Part shown: in pieces, positions 52,606 to 63,285 of the stretch
Layout of the letters: each line of letters starts with the position of its first letter
Numbering within the stretch: the first letter of the stretch is position 1
Source: Cristatella mucedo
Taxonomy: Eukaryota; Bryozoa; Phylactolaemata; Cristatellidae
Direction of reading: 5' to 3'
DNA: 64,000 nt
Assembly (NCBI GenBank): GCA_009760855.2
Contig: WPIO01000058.1
Location: 1-64,000 of the forward strand
Translations under genes and position numbers: made by a program
Notes under the pieces: generated by a model
Database searches by the model: none
The model's input: only the letters and a program-made list of their open reading frames with translations
Told to the model about the DNA's origin: nothing

Positions 52606-53529
52606 AAAGAGAATAAATTTGAATGAGAAAATCCTGGAGATGAAGATTTACGGTAGCAGTTTCTAACAATTACTTCTTTATTGTCTCGTATGTCAATTCT
52701 AGCTGAGGAAATTATCACTCGGTAACACTTTAATTTTATTTTTATCCTTTCTTTTAAAGTAAGTTGATTTAGTTTTTTCACTTTCAACTGTGTACATAGC
52801 TTTATTGTTAATCCTATAAGGATACTTCACCATAGTTTTGTAGTTGTCTGTAATTTTCAATGTTAACTTTGAGTATATTGGTTTTTATATTTGTACATCA
52901 ATTAACCTAGATAAAGAATTTCTTCCATTCTATCCAAGAATAATTACTCTTGGAACACTTAGATCGCCAAAAATAGCTATCGCTTGATTAATTTATATCC
53001 AATGGACTGAGTAATTCTTTCTTAGAAAGAAAGTAAAAGCAAGATTGTTTGCTTAAAAACCTTCTGAAACTTGTGAATTTTTAACTAATCAATTTAATTT
53101 CAGGTTACCTGGAATAAACTTTTGCTTTTCTTTTCCGACTTTATCATCAAGGTATTCTTTAGCAGCTATATCAATCCCGCCTACTGGGCTTAATACACCA
53201 ACATATTTTTAGAGTTACCTGAAAAATCTCTTCTTACTGCCAAATCTGAATCTTTCCTAAGATAATTATTATTAGAAAAGTTTTACTAACTGATTCCAAA
53301 GCATCAACGGTATTTCCATGGTTTAGTATTTTACTTTTTTGATGGTTTAATGTTCCTTGCGTATCTAAGTACTTCGTGTTAGCATTTTACGTTATTGATA
53401 TATAAACAGTAAAACTTATCTTCTAATCAAATAATGCGGATACAAATTTGATAAATGTACTTTCTATTAGTTTTTATTTGTATCTAATGCATAACTCTCA
53501 GATAACTGTCCTTCTACTTCAGACACTGT
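52606..53529. other. Polinton interior, decayed
   Basis: Only short frames (for example minus 52,787-52,596, Lys/Ile/Arg-rich). Nothing recognised. Confidence 0.4.
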
Positions 53530-54200
53530 TTATGGTGGAGGCATAAGTACTTTAGTTTCTATATCGGGAAGAACGTGTGCAGCCCCAACTACAAGTATTC
53601 CTCAATGAACTACAATACCTCCTAAAGTACTAATCCATCTTCCAGTACGCGTGATTCCAAATGTATCTGTAGTTAATTTACTATCCATTATCCCAGCAAA
53701 GGTTACAGTCATTGTATTTTCATCTGATACACTATTTAGGTATTCTAGTCAAACACCATCATTAGAATCAACAGGATCGCGTACAACTCTAATCGAATTT
53801 CCTAACATATCTAAATTCCCATTCATAGTGTATCCAGCTGATTCAACAAAGTCCCTATCTAGGCAGTCTTTATTTGGAACGTTATTTCCGGAGCATGGTG
53901 GGCTACTAACACTGATTAAACCATTTACAGTTAAAGTTCCACTGATTTCTCCACCTGTCAATGATAGCTTGGTATCAGAATAGTATTTCGTAGCTGCGTC
54001 ACCTGGGTTAACAGGATTTGCAAGTTCTATCAACCGGCGTCTATTCATGTTTAGGTCTCCGTCAGCTGTAGTTCCTCTAGAAACGCTACTAACAAAATTA
54101 GTATCTGTGTACTTTTGGTTGACTGCATCTCCAGGGTCAACATAATCACCGAGGTTCTTTGTTAGATTTCCATTCATTTTCAGTGGCCAGAAAGTGTATC
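53530..54200 (-). pseudogene. Fibre-like protein, C-terminal part
   Basis: Minus frame with repeats of the form GD-x-N-M-N-x-x-x-I-x-x-L-x-x-P-V-x-P-G-D-A-A-x-K-Y-x-D, as in phage and viral tail-fibre shafts: MNGNLTKNLGDYVDPGDAVN, DLNMNRRRLIELANPVNPGD and TMNGNLDMLGNSIRVVRDPV. The frame continues past TGA at 53,751-53,749 and TGA at 53,604-53,602 to a TAA at 53,532-53,530, about 215 codons from 54,177, without an indel. The region after the repeats has the GRTGRWISTLGG and DIETKVLMPPP parts. Probably the host-attachment fibre, by analogy. Confidence 0.65.
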
Positions 54201-55065
54201 ACCAGTTCTCCCTACGGAATTCTTTGCTTGAGAACCTTTCCTTCGGTAGCCGAAAGACAGTCTTTTTTCTGTTCTATACTATACTCACAAAAAATTCAAC
54301 GTACGACACAGACTTTTCAACTACAAAGTGATTAATCACATACCTACAAGAACCATCGATTGCTATTACCCAAAGTAATGTGCCAGAAACACCATAAGTG
54401 TTATCAATATTTAACTCAAGGAACACAACTGTTTTATCAGTTGACCATAGCTCACTAGATACAATCCCAAAGTTAGCTACTGTCCCAGCTCTCTGTACTG
54501 CTACCGACAAATCCGATGTTGTTACCCTTCATATCAAGCACTGGTATATCAGCAGGAGTAACTTGTGACACTAAAGTCTCAGAGCCAGCTCCAATAACTT
54601 GAATACTAATACCAAGACTGCTTAATTCTAGTAAACTAGGAAACCTTGTTACACATATGTACCTAAAGTAACACTGTTGTCCATCAGAGTCTACCATTTG
54701 TTTACTTACTAAACCCATCTCTGAGACTTTGAAAGAAGTAATCGTATTCTGACCGAGGTCAAGGTTACTATTGAAAACACCGTTAAAGAACTAGGTCATA
54801 ATTTTGAGTAACCCATAGTTAATAACTTTGTAAGGACGACTACTCTGGTAAACAGTGCCATCGGCAGAATTCCCGGAGATACCAGTTATATTCTTGCAGT
54901 TCAGTTAAGAACTAAGGATTCCAAGTTTCTTTGTTAGTAGACCAGTTCAAGTATTAACCGACGACATTTCTGCAGAGACACTATTCAGTTTGTTATTTCC
55001 AAAGTCTGATCCTAAAGCATAATCTAGTGTTATTGCATCTGAATACGTCAGAAAAGCGTATACAG
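54201..55065 (-). pseudogene. Fibre-like protein, upstream part, or separate structural ORF
   Basis: Minus strand. A frame from about 55,060 runs through GSDFGNNKLNSVSAEMSS and NITGISGNSADGTVYQSSRP to MGLVSKQMVDSDGQQCYFRY, with TGA, TAA and TAG interruptions. A second frame (54,510-54,274) carries on after a shift near 54,500. Lies directly upstream of the fibre repeats and probably belongs to the same gene. Confidence 0.5.
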
Positions 55066-55234
55066 GTGACGTCGATCGTAAACAATTTCGTGATTGGGTA
55101 AATTCATGTACACGTAATCGATTTAGTTACTGTGTAATCGACTGAACCAAAACTGAATCAGGATGACCCTTCTAGTCAGTTGATAGCAACGGTGAGTAAT
55201 TGATTACTATATTTAATGAAAAGGCGTATTAGAT

Positions 55235-55624
55235 GTAGGAAAATGTTTCACGGAAAGATTTACTCGACATCAAAAGTCTCGTGGCACCGTACAAGAAGCA
55301 CTGGACTATGAAAGAAGAATCCAGTATTTACAAGACCTACCAGACTCAACAGAGCTTCAAAACAACCTCAAAGCTCAAAAACTTGAATCTAAAATTGCAG
55401 CTAGAGATTCTGCTGAAGCTCATTTGAATCAGCGTGCTTTAGAAAGATCAACTGAAAATGTCGGTAATGTAGTTATCGATAAGCTTAAGAAAGTTCATCC
55501 AGGATTTTCTCAGCAAATGGAAACAAGAAAGAAAATAGACCAGAAGTTTTCAGAACGTAGACGAAATTCAGACATTTCGTTGACCATAGAAAAGTTTATA
55601 AAGCAATTGAAGAAGGAAAGATGA
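55235..55624 (+). CDS. Polinton ORF, coiled-coil, unknown
   Basis: Open from about 55,235 to TGA at 55,622. Highly charged and helical: EALDYERRIQYLQDLPDSTE, KLESKIAARDSAEAHLNQRA and TIEKFIKQLKKER. No ATG is obvious at the 5' end. The long amphipathic coiled coil suggests a structural or DNA-packing protein. Unidentified. Confidence 0.45.
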   Translation, partial: VGKCFTERFTRHQKSRGTVQEALDYERRIQYLQDLPDSTELQNNLKAQKLESKIAARDSAEAHLNQRALERSTENVGNVVIDKLKKVHPGFSQQMETRKKIDQKFSERRRNSDISLTIEKFIKQLKKER

Positions 55625-55639
55625 AAAAGACAATTATAA

Positions 55640-56395
55640 TTGCAAGCAATGCTAAGACATGTGCAGCTAATCCTGAAACACCGGGAGGCTATTGAAACTG
55701 CTCAAAACGCTATTGCAGAACCACTTAGTATCCATTCAGGTACTGGTACACGAAAAGAAACAGATGCATTTCTTCATGATGCTTTAGGAGAAATTAAAGA
55801 ACCAGAGAAAGACAACTTTTGAGATATTCTGCAAGGTGAACGTTCTGGATATACACCTTTGGAATCAGAAAGATTGGTGAACGGCATTACTGAAGCTAAT
55901 AAATATTTAAGTATTTATGGTATCTATGCTAAACTATGAGAATCAGAGAATTCAATTAATCCTGGTGAATAAGTTTTTGGTGACACTGCTCGGGATATTT
56001 ATGATTATACTATAAATTATTTAGAAAAGCTATCAGATAAGCGTAGAAAACAAATAGAAATTGAATACATCAAGTTACCAGCTCCTTTAAAAACCAAATT
56101 ACTTAAAATAGTGAATGAAAAAGGCAACGGGTATTTGCATCGTGGAATATGAAAAATGGTGGATAATATAGATGAGGATGACCCAAATACAATGCTAATG
56201 AAGTTTTATTTTGCGTTAAATACTGTCGGAGATCAAATGAGCCCTAAAGATTAAAAGCTTTTAAAGTATGTTTGCGAAACATTTAGAGCTGTTAAAGAAA
56301 AACCTAATCAAGGCTCAGGGTTGAGAGAAGTTAAAGTTGTTCCGTTGATTTTTTTAAAGGAATCTGAAGTCCTCGAGAAACTCGCGGATTCGTGA
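55640..56395 (+). pseudogene. Polinton ORF, about 250 codons, stops but no frameshift
   Basis: A single frame stays coherent from ATG at 55,643 to TGA at 56,393-56,395 but is interrupted by TGA at 55,820, 55,937 and 56,150 and TAA at 55,970 and 56,252. Between them the sequence is protein-like (IYDYTINYLEKLSDKRRKQI, PNTMLMKFYFALNTVGDQMS). No family recognised; may be a structural protein of the element. Confidence 0.5.
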
Positions 56396-56451
56396 GCTTA
56401 CTGCTGGAAACACGGGAGTAATTAGTTCGATTAGCTTCGCTGTAGATTACC

Positions 56452-56850
56452 TTGCGCAAACACGAAAAGCTCCTAAGAGATAAATTGCTAGAATTAAACT
56501 TTCGTATTACCAAAGTATATAAAAACGTCAGAGCTTGTAAAAATTGCTCAGGAAATGTGAAGAACCTTGAAGCAATCAGGAAAGCTAGTCAGTCAAAAGC
56601 CGAGGACTGTGTGACTAACATTTCTGGTACATCTAATCCAATTAGACTACGCATAGCTGACCCAGTTACGCTTAGGAGCGAGAAATTTAAGATCGGTTTC
56701 AAAAAGTTTGTAGGAACTAATTCTATTAAGAACATATGAGATTCGAATAAAACTTTTGTTTACAGAGTTGCTGGTGGCTCCGAGCAAGCGCTTAAATTAG
56801 ACCTGAAATTTCTTCAGCAGTCTCCGATGATGTCAACATCGGAATCGCGG
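56452..56850 (+). CDS. Polinton ORF, basic, unknown
   Basis: Frame with MRKHEKLLRDKLLELNFRIT, ACKNCSGNVKNLEAIRKASQ and EKFKIGFKKFVGTNSIKNI, TGA at 56,737-56,739, then VAGGSEQALKLDLKFLQQSP in the same frame. The CxxC pair suggests zinc binding. Unidentified. Confidence 0.4.
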
Positions 56851-56867
56851 ATACCATAAATAATTTT

Positions 56868-57353
56868 GTGACACAATCTGGATCTACTACTGATCAGTTC
56901 CAACTCGGAATTGATACTGCTACTTCTAATTCCTCGATTAAAACGCCTGCCAGATCGACATTTCTAGCTAGTAAGTCAAGTATCTCTGGGTTACTCAGGT
57001 TCACTGGCAGTGCTTATGCAACTGATCATAGTTTTAGTGCAACTTATCCAGGGATTACAGACCAGGTGAATTGTACACCTAGTGTTAAATTTTTTTCGGA
57101 GATTGAAGTGTTTGTTTCTTATGTAAACTTAATAGCTGTGCACTGTAATCTTATATCTAGTCGATCTAGTTACATAAATAGAGAAGAATTTCAAGTATTA
57201 CTCAGCAGTTTTGCTGACAATTTTTATCCTTGGGTACAAATGGTTTACGTGCGGAATACTATTGAGTATCGTGACATAATAGGAGATACAGCGTTGGATA
57301 CATTAATTACGGTTACGAACCAAAATTTAAAGTTCGAGACTTTTGGAGGCTAA
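56868..57353 (+). CDS. Polinton ORF, 161 codons, probable structural protein
   Basis: Uninterrupted from ATG at 56,868 to TAA at 57,351. Ser/Thr-rich N-terminus (TSNSSIKTPARSTFLASKSS), then a mixed hydrophobic region with REEFQVLLSSFADNFYPWVQ. Beta-rich by eye. It overlaps no other good frame; possibly a penton-like or other virion protein, which is a guess from position. Confidence 0.5.
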   Translation: MTQSGSTTDQFQLGIDTATSNSSIKTPARSTFLASKSSISGLLRFTGSAYATDHSFSATYPGITDQVNCTPSVKFFSEIEVFVSYVNLIAVHCNLISSRSSYINREEFQVLLSSFADNFYPWVQMVYVRNTIEYRDIIGDTALDTLITVTNQNLKFETFGG

Positions 57354-57429
57354 CGGTTCACAATTGTTATGGAATTTGTGATGCATAATATAATAATATC
57401 GGTAATATTAACAGGAACAAGTAGTTCCG

Positions 57430-57675
57430 ATGCAGACATTAAATCTACCGGTGTTACTTATTTCTGGTGGTTGCAATAAAAGTGGATTGCGAAGAGTTGA
57501 ATTCGTGTATACTAACACAGCTGCCTCGAATGTTGCGGCAAACGTAAATGATTTGCTATGGTATAAAATATCTTTGACTGACCTTTTTGCAACTTCAATT
57601 AGAGTTCCACCAGGGTATTATGATTTAACTAAAATCGTATCTACCTCTACGTTTTTTATTGAAAGGTGTGCCTGA
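57430..57675 (+). CDS. Polinton ORF, 81 codons
   Basis: ATG at 57,430 to TGA at 57,673, reading LLISGGCNKSGLRRVEFVYT then DLFATSIRVPPGYYDLTKIV. A further frame with YWDSSNKIETG continues to the LINE insertion at about 57,745, so the gene was probably cut by it. Confidence 0.45.
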   Translation: MQTLNLPVLLISGGCNKSGLRRVEFVYTNTAASNVAANVNDLLWYKISLTDLFATSIRVPPGYYDLTKIVSTSTFFIERCA

Positions 57676-57744
57676 CGCAACCAGCAATAATAATGACTAC
57701 TGGGATTCTTCAAATAAGATTGAAACTGGTTTTTAATTCGGTGT

Positions 57745-59806
57745 AGACACAGATGACAATCCAAAAATGCTGATGTCGACGATAAACCATCTCCTCAACC
57801 GCTCCCAGGTTAGCTCCATACCTGATGATCCTTGTGATGATCTGGCCGATCGCTTCACTCGATTCTTTGTGCAGAAGATAGGCAAGATCAGGGAGTCCAT
57901 CCCTGCGATGACAACCTCCCCACTAGAATGCTGTTCGCCGATTCCTGGCTGCTCCTCAATGTCTACATTTAAGCAGGTCGCTGGTGATCTAGTCCTAAAG
58001 TTTGTATCTCAATCAAATAAGACAACAAGTCCTCTAGACCATATTCCCACTGTCCTGCTCATACGTTGCACTGATCTGCTGCTGCCATGCATAACCAACA
58101 TCCGTAATATGTCATTAGCCTCAGGTCATGTCCCAGCACCTTTAAAAAACGCTGTAGTCAGGCCACTTCTCAAGAAATAGACACGAGACCAAAAGAACTT
58201 AAGCAACTACCGCCCAGTTTCCCTTCTACCATTCCTATCAAAGACACTGGAACGGGTCGTCGCAGACCAGCTGAACTCGTATATCGAAACCTCACACCTT
58301 GCTAGTAAGTTCAAGTCTGGCTTTAGAGCTAATCACTCCACAGAGTCAGCATTGCTTATGGTATACAACGACCTACTTAGGAATGCAGACTTGGGTAGAG
58401 TGTCTCTGCTTGTTTTGCTCGATCTTTCGGCAGCTTGTGATACCATCGATCACAGAGTTCTTCTTGAGCGCCTCTCGTCTCGCCTGGGCATCACTGGCAC
58501 TGCTCTGCAGTGGTTCAGGTCCTATCTCAGTGGGAGACTACAGAGTATTGACGTGAATGGACAAAGATCATCTGAAGTACCTCTGAAATATGGAGTACCT
58601 CAGGGCTCCGTGCTAGGTCCGGTTCTTTTCACGGTTTATACTCTCCCTGTTGCTGATGTGATTGCCAAGCACAATCTAGGCTTTCACTTCTATGCGGATG
58701 ACACTCAGTTGTACCTTTGCTTTGATCCCTCCCAGCCTTCAAGCACCTCAAATTCTCTCAACTCACTTGCTGCATGTATTGTTGACATCCGCACACGGAT
58801 GGCAGCAAATTTTCTAAAACTAAATGACGATAAAATTAGCTTACTAGTTATGGGCAAATCCAGTGTGATTCACAAATTGGAAAGGCTGAAACTCAAAATT
58901 GGCTCTGCCAGCATATATCCAGTTGAATCCTCTCGAAATCTAGGTGTGTTATTCCAAAGCGACCTCTCGTTAGACGACCATATCAGCTCCACAGTCAAAT
59001 CTGCCTATTTTCAGCTTCAAAGCATTGCTAAAATTCGGGCTTGTTTAGATAAGAATACTACATCTAAGTTGGTATATGCATTCGTGACATCCCGTCTTGA
59101 CTTCTGCAACTCACTGCTTACTGGCCTACCGGTATGTGCGATCAGGCGATTGCAGCTGGTGCCAAACTCCACAGCTAGGCTTGTCTGTCGTGAGCGTCGC
59201 AGTTGCCACATTACTCCACTTCTCGCCGACCTGCACTGGCTACCAGTCAAGCAACGGATTGACTTCAAGGTTTTGTCGCTCACTTTAAGGTCACTTTATT
59301 CTTTGGCTCCAGCCTATCTCTCAGATATACTCCCCCATCAGGCCAAGCATCGTACCACCCGCTTTTCGGAATCCAACAGTCTACAAATACCCCGTACAAA
59401 CCTCAAATCCTTTGGAGACCGTGCATTTAGTTCGTATGCCCTCAAAGCCTGGAACTCCCTCCCGACCTGCGTCAGAACATCCCCTGACCTGACCACATTT
59501 AAAAAGAATTTAAAAACACCTATTTAGGACAGCATTTAGTGGGTGCCTGTGATTCGTCATTCATGTGCTAATGCGTGCTGACACTGTGCATGCTGCCACT
59601 AACCACATTTGCATGCTGACCCTGTGCATGTCACCCACCCCTAACCATGTTTTTTCCATTTTGTTTGTTTATCAAGCATGATTTAACTCACCATTCAATT
59701 GCATTTCCCTTTGCAGCAAATGTAAAGCGCCCAGAGAGAGATTAAGTTCTCTGAGGCGCTTTATCAAGTGCGGTATTATTATTATTATTATCATTATTAT
59801 TATTAT
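57745..59806 (+). mobile_element. LINE family A inserted in the Polinton
   Basis: 5'-truncated copy with frames 57,767-58,180 (linker, TTSPLDHIPTVLLIRCTDLL) and 58,352-59,527 (391 codons: RT with LLDLSAACDTIDHRVLLERL, GVPQGSVLGP, YADDTQLYL and the C-terminal domain to TFKKNLKTPI). The 3' UTR ends in the hairpin TAAAGCGCC...GGCGCTTTA (59,723-59,763) and (ATT)n. YADD is intact, with a TAG near 58,178 and at least one frame change before 58,352. One of the younger copies here. Confidence 0.94.
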
Positions 59807-60078
59807 AAGATAATAATGGAAGTAGTAAGCGATTTTGTTGTTTTGCAAGGAAAAAATGCATCCGCTATTTTAGAATCAATTTGAGACACTAGAATTTAGC
59901 TCGAATGAACAAGGGTCCTTCGATCAAAGTATAGTTGGAGGAACTCCTTATGAATCCATAGAAAAAGCCATGTCCTTTTCTGGTACTTGAAAAATGTGAA
60001 GTAAACGTGTCCAGATAACACAGATGTGAAATGGATTAGTGTAAAGTGTGACTTAGTTAACAAAGATGTGAATTACAT
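59807..60078 (+). mobile_element. Polinton sliver between two LINEs
   Basis: AT-rich and protein-like at its start (EVVSDFVVLQGKNASAILES, then TGA), unlike either flanking LINE. Interpreted as element sequence left between two independent insertions. Confidence 0.6.
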
Positions 60079-60749
60079 AATAATAATACACTTGATAAAG
60101 CACCCTCAGAGAACTCAATCTCTTTCCAGACGCTTTACATTTGCTGCAAAGGAAAGACGATCAAATCGAATCTGTATGGTATAATGCCTGATAAAAAAAA
60201 ACATGAATAAAATGGTTAGGGGTGATATGCACAGGGTCAGCATGCAAGCATGGTTAATGGCAGCATGCCCAGAGTCATCGTGCATGAGCACATAAAGGAC
60301 GAATCATAGGGACCCACTAAATACTGTCATAAATAGGAACGCTTTTAAGTTCTTTTGAAATGTGGTCAAGTCAGGGGATGTTGTGATGCAAGTAGGGAAT
60401 GAGTTTCAGGCTTTGAGAGCATGCGAACTAAATGCACGGTCTCCAAAGGATTTGAGGTTTGTACGAGGTATTGGTAAACAGTTAGTTTCCGAAAAGCAGG
60501 TGGTATGATGCTAGGCTTGGTGGGGGATTAGATCTGATAGATAGGCTGGAGGCAAAGAATGAAGAGACCTGAAAGTGAGCGACAAAACCTTGAAGTCGAT
60601 CCGTTGCTTGACTGGTAGCCAGTGCAGGTCGGCGAGAAATGGTGTGATGTGGCAACTGCGACGCTCACGACAGACAAGCCTAGCTGCAGAGTTTTGCACC
60701 AGCTGTTAGTGCCTGATTGCACATGCCAGTAGGCCAGTAAGCAGTGATT

Positions 60750-61064
60750 AACATATAGTTTGGTTCATACATCAGAATGCCAGCCGATGAACAACGCCAA
60801 CGGTTTATTGCACAAGGCACGGAGCCGCAAGACGCACGACCGCCTTCGCCCCCTTCCCACACTCCAGTCTCTTCTCCTCGACTCCGGCTGTCCCTTGGCC
60901 GACCCCGATGGTGAATCCTCCATCTGTTCACCAGTGGGTTATCGGCCTGTGTCATCGCCTCATTAGAAGCGGACCACAGCTTTGCACAGGCCCCTCTCGA
61001 GAATGCTCCCACCAGCTGTTGGGGAAAGGAGGGGTATCAGCCCGCATGCAATCGCACTACTATA
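60750..61064. mobile_element. Unknown 315-bp GC-rich insert within the LINE
   Basis: The LINE reads continuously on both sides (GCAGTGA before, AGAACTCAAGACGGG after). The insert has no coding frame of note. A TATAGT motif lies near each end in inverted orientation (about 60,753 and 61,058), which could be the remnant of short terminal inverted repeats. Confidence 0.45.
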
Positions 61065-61786
61065 CAGAACTCAAGACGGGATGTCACAAATGCATGGACC
61101 AACGTAGATGTGCTATCCTTATTTAAACAAGCCCGAACTTTAGCAATATTATGTAGCTCAAAGTAGGCAGACTTGATTTCGGAGCTGATGTGGTCGTCTA
61201 ATGAAAGGTCACTTTGGAACATGACACTTGGATTTTGCACAGATTCAACAGGAGATATGTTGGCAGAGCCGATTTTGAGCGTCAGGCTTTCCAATTTCCG
61301 AATCACACTTGGTTTGCCCATAACTAGTAAGTTAGTTTTATCATCATTTAATTTCAGAAAATTTGCTGCGATCCATGTGCGGATGTCATCAATACATGCA
61401 TCAAGGGAGTTAAGAAAATTTGAGGTGGTCGAAGGCTGGGAGGGATCGAAGCAAAGGTACAACTGAGTGTCATCCGCATAGAAGTGGAAGCCTAGATTGT
61501 GCTTAGCAATTACATCGGTAAGAGGAAGGGTATAAACCGTGAAAAGAACCGCACCAAGCACGGAGCCCCGAGGTACCCCATATTTCAGAGGTACCTCGGA
61601 TGATCTTTGTCCATTCACATCAATACTCTGTAGTCTCCCACTGAGATAGGACCTAAACCATTGCAGAGCAGTGCCAGTGATGCCCAGGCGAGATGAGAGG
61701 CGCTCAAGGAGAACTTGGTGATCAATAGTACCAAAAGCTGCCGAAAAATCGAGCAAAACAAGCAAAGAATAAATAATAAATAAATC

Positions 61787-61955
61787 CTAGCTGATTTAAC
61801 AGTCTCTTTTGTATAGCGACAGAAGAGCCTTTACGGCTATCACCACCGCTTGCAGTGGCGATAAAGGATCGCCCCGCCGCAGGAATCGAACCCACGACCT
61901 CGGGATTGAGGTCGTGAAAGCAACCGCCTTACCTAGTGTGCCATCACGGCTCACC
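61787..61955 (-). mobile_element. tRNA-derived SINE (family S1) within the LINE
   Basis: Reverse complement of the full S1 consensus: AGCTGATTTAACAGTCTCTT end, GGCGATAAAGGATCGCC body, CGAACCCACGACCTCGGGAT and TTGAGGTCGTGAAAGC promoter part, and TAGTGTGCCATCACGGCTC head. It splits the LINE RT frame between AAFGTIDHQ and its upstream part. Confidence 0.93.
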
Positions 61956-62419
61956 AAGACACTCTACCCATGTCTGCATTCCTATGTAGGTCGTTGTACA
62001 CCCGAAGCAATTCTGATTCCGTTTAGTGATTAGCTCTAAAGCCAGACTGGAACTTACTATTAAGGTTTGAAGTTTCAGTATATGAGTTCAGCTGGTCTGC
62101 CCCGACTCGTTCCAGTGTCTTCGATAGGAATGTTAGAAGGAAGACTGGGCTCTAGGTCTAGTGTCGCTTTCTTGAGAAGTGGCCTGTTTACAGCTTTATT
62201 GGAAGGTGCTGGGGCATGACCTGAGGCTAATTACATATTAACGATGTTAGTTATGTATGGCAGCAGCAGATCAATAAAATGCAGGAGTAGGACAATCAGA
62301 ATAGGGTCCAAAGAACTAGTTGTCTTCTTTGATTGGGATATGAACTTCAGGACGAGATCACTAGTGACCTGCTTAAATTTAGAGATTGAGTTGCAGCCAG
62401 GAGTAGAGTAAAAACCTGC

Positions 62420-62665
62420 ATTTTTTTATCACATTGTTGTTCATTGTATGTTATTGATACTGGTGAGGTAAATCCTAGAGAAAAAGTTTACATTAATTTA
62501 CTCAATATAAGGTTTTTGCCAACAAGATGTGATATTGAAAAGGTAAGTACTTTTAAAATTAGTTTGAATGACTAATATGGAAATCCAGTTAATGTAGTTT
62601 CTTATGTTAGAGTTACCATAGAAATTTTTAAATAGAATAGAGGATGAAAAGGTAACCCAAAATTG
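62420..62665 (+). pseudogene. Polinton ORF fragment, unknown
   Basis: Frame with CSLYVIDTGEVNPREKVYIN, RFLPTRCDIEKVSTFKISLN, TAA, then YGNPVNVVSYVRVTIEIFK and TAG. Coherent across the TAA. Beta-rich; not identified. Confidence 0.4.
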
Positions 62666-62790
62666 GGCGTGGCAAGATAACTGGAGGAACGTCTTTAAAT
62701 CATATGCGTGGATCTGGTGTGCTTCATAAAGTCATTGATGGAATTGGTAAAGTTGCTCCTGGATTTCTGGTATGACCAGCCTTGGTGTAA
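62663..62790 (+). pseudogene. Polinton Gly-rich small ORF
   Basis: Reads KIGRGKITGGTSLNHMRGSG then VLHKVIDGIGKVAPGF before TGA. The Gly-Gly followed by an amphipathic helix resembles cleavable minor virion proteins, but that is a guess. Confidence 0.35.
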
Positions 62791-62879
62791 ATATTTCTCT
62801 AACAAAGGAATTGAAATGCATCATGCACAAAAACTTGTTGAACTGCAAACAAAGAAATAAAACGCGGACCAAGAGTACG

Positions 62880-63258
62880 ATAGTATCGTAGAGAAATTGA
62901 TGATACAGTTGAGGAAGAACGAAGAAAAAACAACGTGAATATTATCTAGAGAGACGGAGGAAAGAAGAAGATTATGATTGTAAGATAAAAGAGATGGAAC
63001 TTGAACTCAAGAAAGCTATGATAGAAAAACTAAAACCGAAAAAGAAAGCTAGTTGTCACTGAGGAGCTTTAAACTGAGGATTGCTCGGAGACACTGGAAG
63101 GAAGGGATCCCAAAGCTGACAAAGAAATCGAACGAGTTTTCGAAGAGAAATCTATGGCGCCTGCTTCAATGCAAATGAGTGAACTAACTAGGTCTAATGG
63201 CTATGGAGGATACATGAAGAAACTCGGAGCTGGTTTATATCTGCAAAGCAAGAAATAA
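62880..63258 (+). pseudogene. Polinton coiled-coil ORF remnants
   Basis: Two charged stretches: RRRKEEDYDCKIKEMELELK (about 62,950-63,015) and EIERVFEEKSMAPASMQMSE then NGYGGYMKKLGAGLYLQSK, ending in TAA at 63,256. Frame breaks between them. Lies immediately upstream of the capsid gene. Confidence 0.4.
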
Positions 63259-63285
63259 CTGTTTACTTTTTAATATGGAGAAGAA

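Larger units (their letters stand above)
60079..62386 (-). mobile_element. LINE family A, itself interrupted twice
   Basis: (AAT)n tail at 60,079, hairpin, C-terminal domain (60,699-60,511), RT (61,765-61,037, with YADDTQLYL) and linker up to 62,386. Interrupted by an unrelated GC-rich 316-bp insert at about 60,750-61,064 and by an S1 SINE at 61,787-61,955. Frames broken. Confidence 0.92.
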
